Assembly: GCA_022496185.1 (NCBI GenBank)
Contig: WTXG01000299.1
Span: forward strand, 1 to 41,549
Direction: 5' to 3'
Length of the DNA stretch: 41,549 nt
Source of the DNA: Multifurca ochricompacta
Taxonomy: Eukaryota > Basidiomycota > Agaricomycetes > Russulales > Russulaceae
The notes beneath the pieces are model-generated. The model was not told the origin of the DNA. It saw only the letters and a list, made by a program, of their open reading frames with translations, and ran no database searches. Both the position numbers and the translations under genes were made by a program. Positions 39,573 through 41,549 of the stretch are shown piece by piece; the stretch's first letter is position 1; each line of letters begins with the position of its first letter.

Positions 39573-41549
39573 TCATTTTAGCATAAGTCCAAGTCCATTG
39601 ACCATGGTTTCAAACGATGCTCTTGGTAGAGACTTAGTGAAGCCATCTGCCAGCATCTCACCAGTGGGGGTACGCACTAACTCAATTGTATGCGATTCAA
39701 TGTACCCCTAATGGCATGGTACTTGATAGGTATATGCTTTGACCGCCTTCCTGTGACTGGGTTTAATGCCAAATCCACGGCACCCTTGTTGTCACAGTGG
39801 AGTAGTATAGGGGAGGATACCTCATACCCTAATTCCTCCATAAAAGTCCTATACCACATTGCCTGATTTGCAGCCTCAGAGAGGCTCATATATTCGGCCT
39901 CAGTGGTGGACTGTGCTACTGTTTTCTGCCTCCTGGAACACCATGAAATGGCACCATTCGCCAAGAAAAACACGTAGCCTGAGGTGGAGCGGCAGTCCTC
40001 TTGATCTCCCCAAGAGGAATCTGCAAAGCCATGAAGGCCACTCTCCCCATTCCCTCCAGAATATCGCAACTTGCAGTCTGTTGTACTATTAAGATACTTT
40101 AAGACATATTTTGCAAGTCGCATGTGATCCTGAGAGGGGTTGGAAGCATATTGACTAAGGCGCGCAACAGCAAAACTGATATCGGGTCTGCTTCCAATCT
40201 GCACCCATAGCAGAGACCCCATCAACTGTTGGTACTTCTTTATTTCAGAAGTGGATGCTTGGCCATCAAACTTGACCAGATGGACATCAGCGCCAGAGGG
40301 AAGAGGAGTATATACTCGGTTGGAATCCCTCATCCCAAACTTCTCAATAATAGATAAAACGTAGGCTGCCTGATCAATCTCCAGTGTCTTGTTAGGACGA
40401 TCCCTGGTGATATTAACTCCAAGGTATGACTGGATTTCTCCCAGGTCAGTCATCTCATATCGATTAGATAGAGATGACTTCAGCCACGTTATCTTATCAT
40501 TGGAAGACCCGAGTATAGTAATGTCATCTACATAGAGAATGACATAAAGTGAATCATCCTCCTCTTTTGATGATACACATATACTCCTGCATCAGAGTAC
40601 GTCCGAGTAAAGCCCAGTTCATTAAGAACTGCATGGAATTGTAGATTCCATGCTCGGGAGGCTTGTTTGAGGCCATATAATGCTTTTTGTAGCCTACAAA
40701 CTTTGGACTCTTGACCAGCAACGACGAAACCAACAGGTTGCTCCATATAAATCTCTTCTTCCAGATCGCCATTTAGGAATGCCGATTTGACATCCATTGG
40801 TGGATTTCCCAATCCTCTAGCGTAGCAGCGTAGTAACAATCTGAGTGATTCAAATCTGGCGACTGGAGAGAATGTTTCGTCGAAGTCCACCCCTTCTAAT
40901 TGGGTGAAACCTTTTGCCACAGCCTAGCACGAAACCGTCCATCTGGTTTCAGCTTAAAACCCATTTTGACTTGACGCCTTTCTTCCTTTTGGAAGATCTC
41001 AAGGCGCCACACATCAAGTTTATCTAAGGCATCAATTTCATATTTACATGCTCAAGCAATCATTGGCATTGTCAGACTGCATTGCTCCTGAAAAGTCAGG
41101 GGATCTCTATAAGAGACTCCTGCGCATTAGCAATTCCATATGCCCAAGTCTGGAAGAACCCTGCACGAACTCAGCATTATCCTCATTGTAAAAACGAGGG
41201 TTCATGCGACGTGAACGTTTGGGACGGGCAGTATCAAGATCTAAATCTTCCTGCACAGCCCTGTCACGTTGTTGAGATCGCGGACTTTCCTAGTAAAAAC
41301 TGGTTGGGAAATCTTGCCAACATTCTTCTTAGACTGTCTTTTGGCACGGGTTCTCTGAGGGAGTTCAGAGGGTTCCATAATTTGGGATGGTGGTGTCTGA
41401 TAGATAGTTTGATCATGTGTGTCAAGCTCGTTTTCAGGTGTGGTAGGCTCAGGATTTACTTGAGGAGGTTCCACTACCTCCTGTTCCTCAACCTCAGCAT
41501 CCTTATCTTCAGGAGCCTGAGGAACTGTGGCTATTGCTGGTTGAGGCTG
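39573..41549 (-). pseudogene. copia-D linker, RT and RNase H, frameshifted
   Basis: Minus-strand order: a proline-rich linker (EPPQVNPEPTTPENELDT near 41474), RT with MDVKSAFLNGDLEEEIYMEQP, LYGLKQASRAW and the YVDD site (near 40534-40523), EMTDLGEIQSYLGVNI, and RNase H with GFADSSWGDQED, TTEAEYMSL and LHCDNKGAVDLAL. It ends near 39573 after TGEMLADGFTKSLPR in a shifted frame. Frame breaks lie near 41240, 40920-41240, 40530 and 39700. The integrase and gag are beyond the window. Confidence 0.9.

Larger units (their letters stand above)
37182..41549 (-). mobile_element. copia-D (Ty1/copia), 3' part on minus strand
   Basis: Reading on the minus strand from the window edge: integrase-RT linker, RT, RNase H, 3' untranslated region, purine tract and a 3' LTR (39303 down to 37182). 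It inserted in the second TRIM-like element; taagg (37177-37181) should be one TSD copy. It is closer to copia-A in pol than to copia-C, and its LTR resembles the solo LTR at 24369-24883. Confidence 0.92.

Overview
The window looks like a heterochromatic, transposon-filled block of a fungal nuclear genome, most likely a basidiomycete (Agaricomycete-type). The reasons are chromodomain-bearing Ty3/gypsy elements whose LTR and primer-site layout suggests Tf1/sushi-type self-priming, Ty1/copia elements primed by half an initiator tRNA-Met, a Tc1/mariner remnant, and base changes concentrated at CpG. I found no host protein gene. Essentially every base can be assigned to a mobile element, and most boundaries are confirmed by target-site duplications (TSDs). 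The taxonomic call is an inference, because no host gene is present to anchor it.

Layout. (1) 1-6118: 3' part of a + strand chromovirus (gypsy-1a): reverse transcriptase, RNase H, integrase, chromodomain, an extra downstream ORF (ORF3) and the 3' LTR. It is interrupted by solo LTRs at 736-1252 and 1450-2027. (2) 6119-25163: a + strand copia element (copia-B), cut by copia-A (7186-24188), by a solo copia LTR (24369-24883, - strand) and, inside its gag, by copia-C. (3) Copia-A itself contains a solo LTR (8182-8812), a second solo gypsy-1 LTR (8956-17483) that was split by a complete - strand chromovirus (gypsy-1b, 9003-16454) and by another solo LTR (16674-17155), and a 1366-bp solo LTR (22494-23859) with a 13-unit minisatellite. 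(4) 25164-36989: copia-C, with a 222-bp TRIM-like element carrying a tRNA-like Pol III unit inside its 5' LTR (25405-25626) and a complete single-ORF chromovirus (gypsy-2, 27295-34419) inside its gag. (5) 36990-41549: a second TRIM-like copy, cut by a - strand copia-D, whose 3' LTR holds a 1622-bp foldback Tc1 element (37308-38929).

How it works together. The elements encode the usual retrotransposition parts: gag with CCHC knuckle, aspartic protease, integrase, RT and RNase H. Nearly all copies are broken by nested insertions, single-base indels or TGA stops. The only long undamaged reading frames are gypsy-1b ORF3 (412 codons) and the 3' pol segment of gypsy-1a (2033-4233). Noteworthy points are the unrecognised zinc-knuckle ORF3, LTR and primer-site matches indicating self-priming in two chromovirus families, a tRNA-bearing LTR-like mini-element, a nearly perfect Tc1 hairpin that could produce dsRNA, and LTR pairs that differ only at CpG sites.
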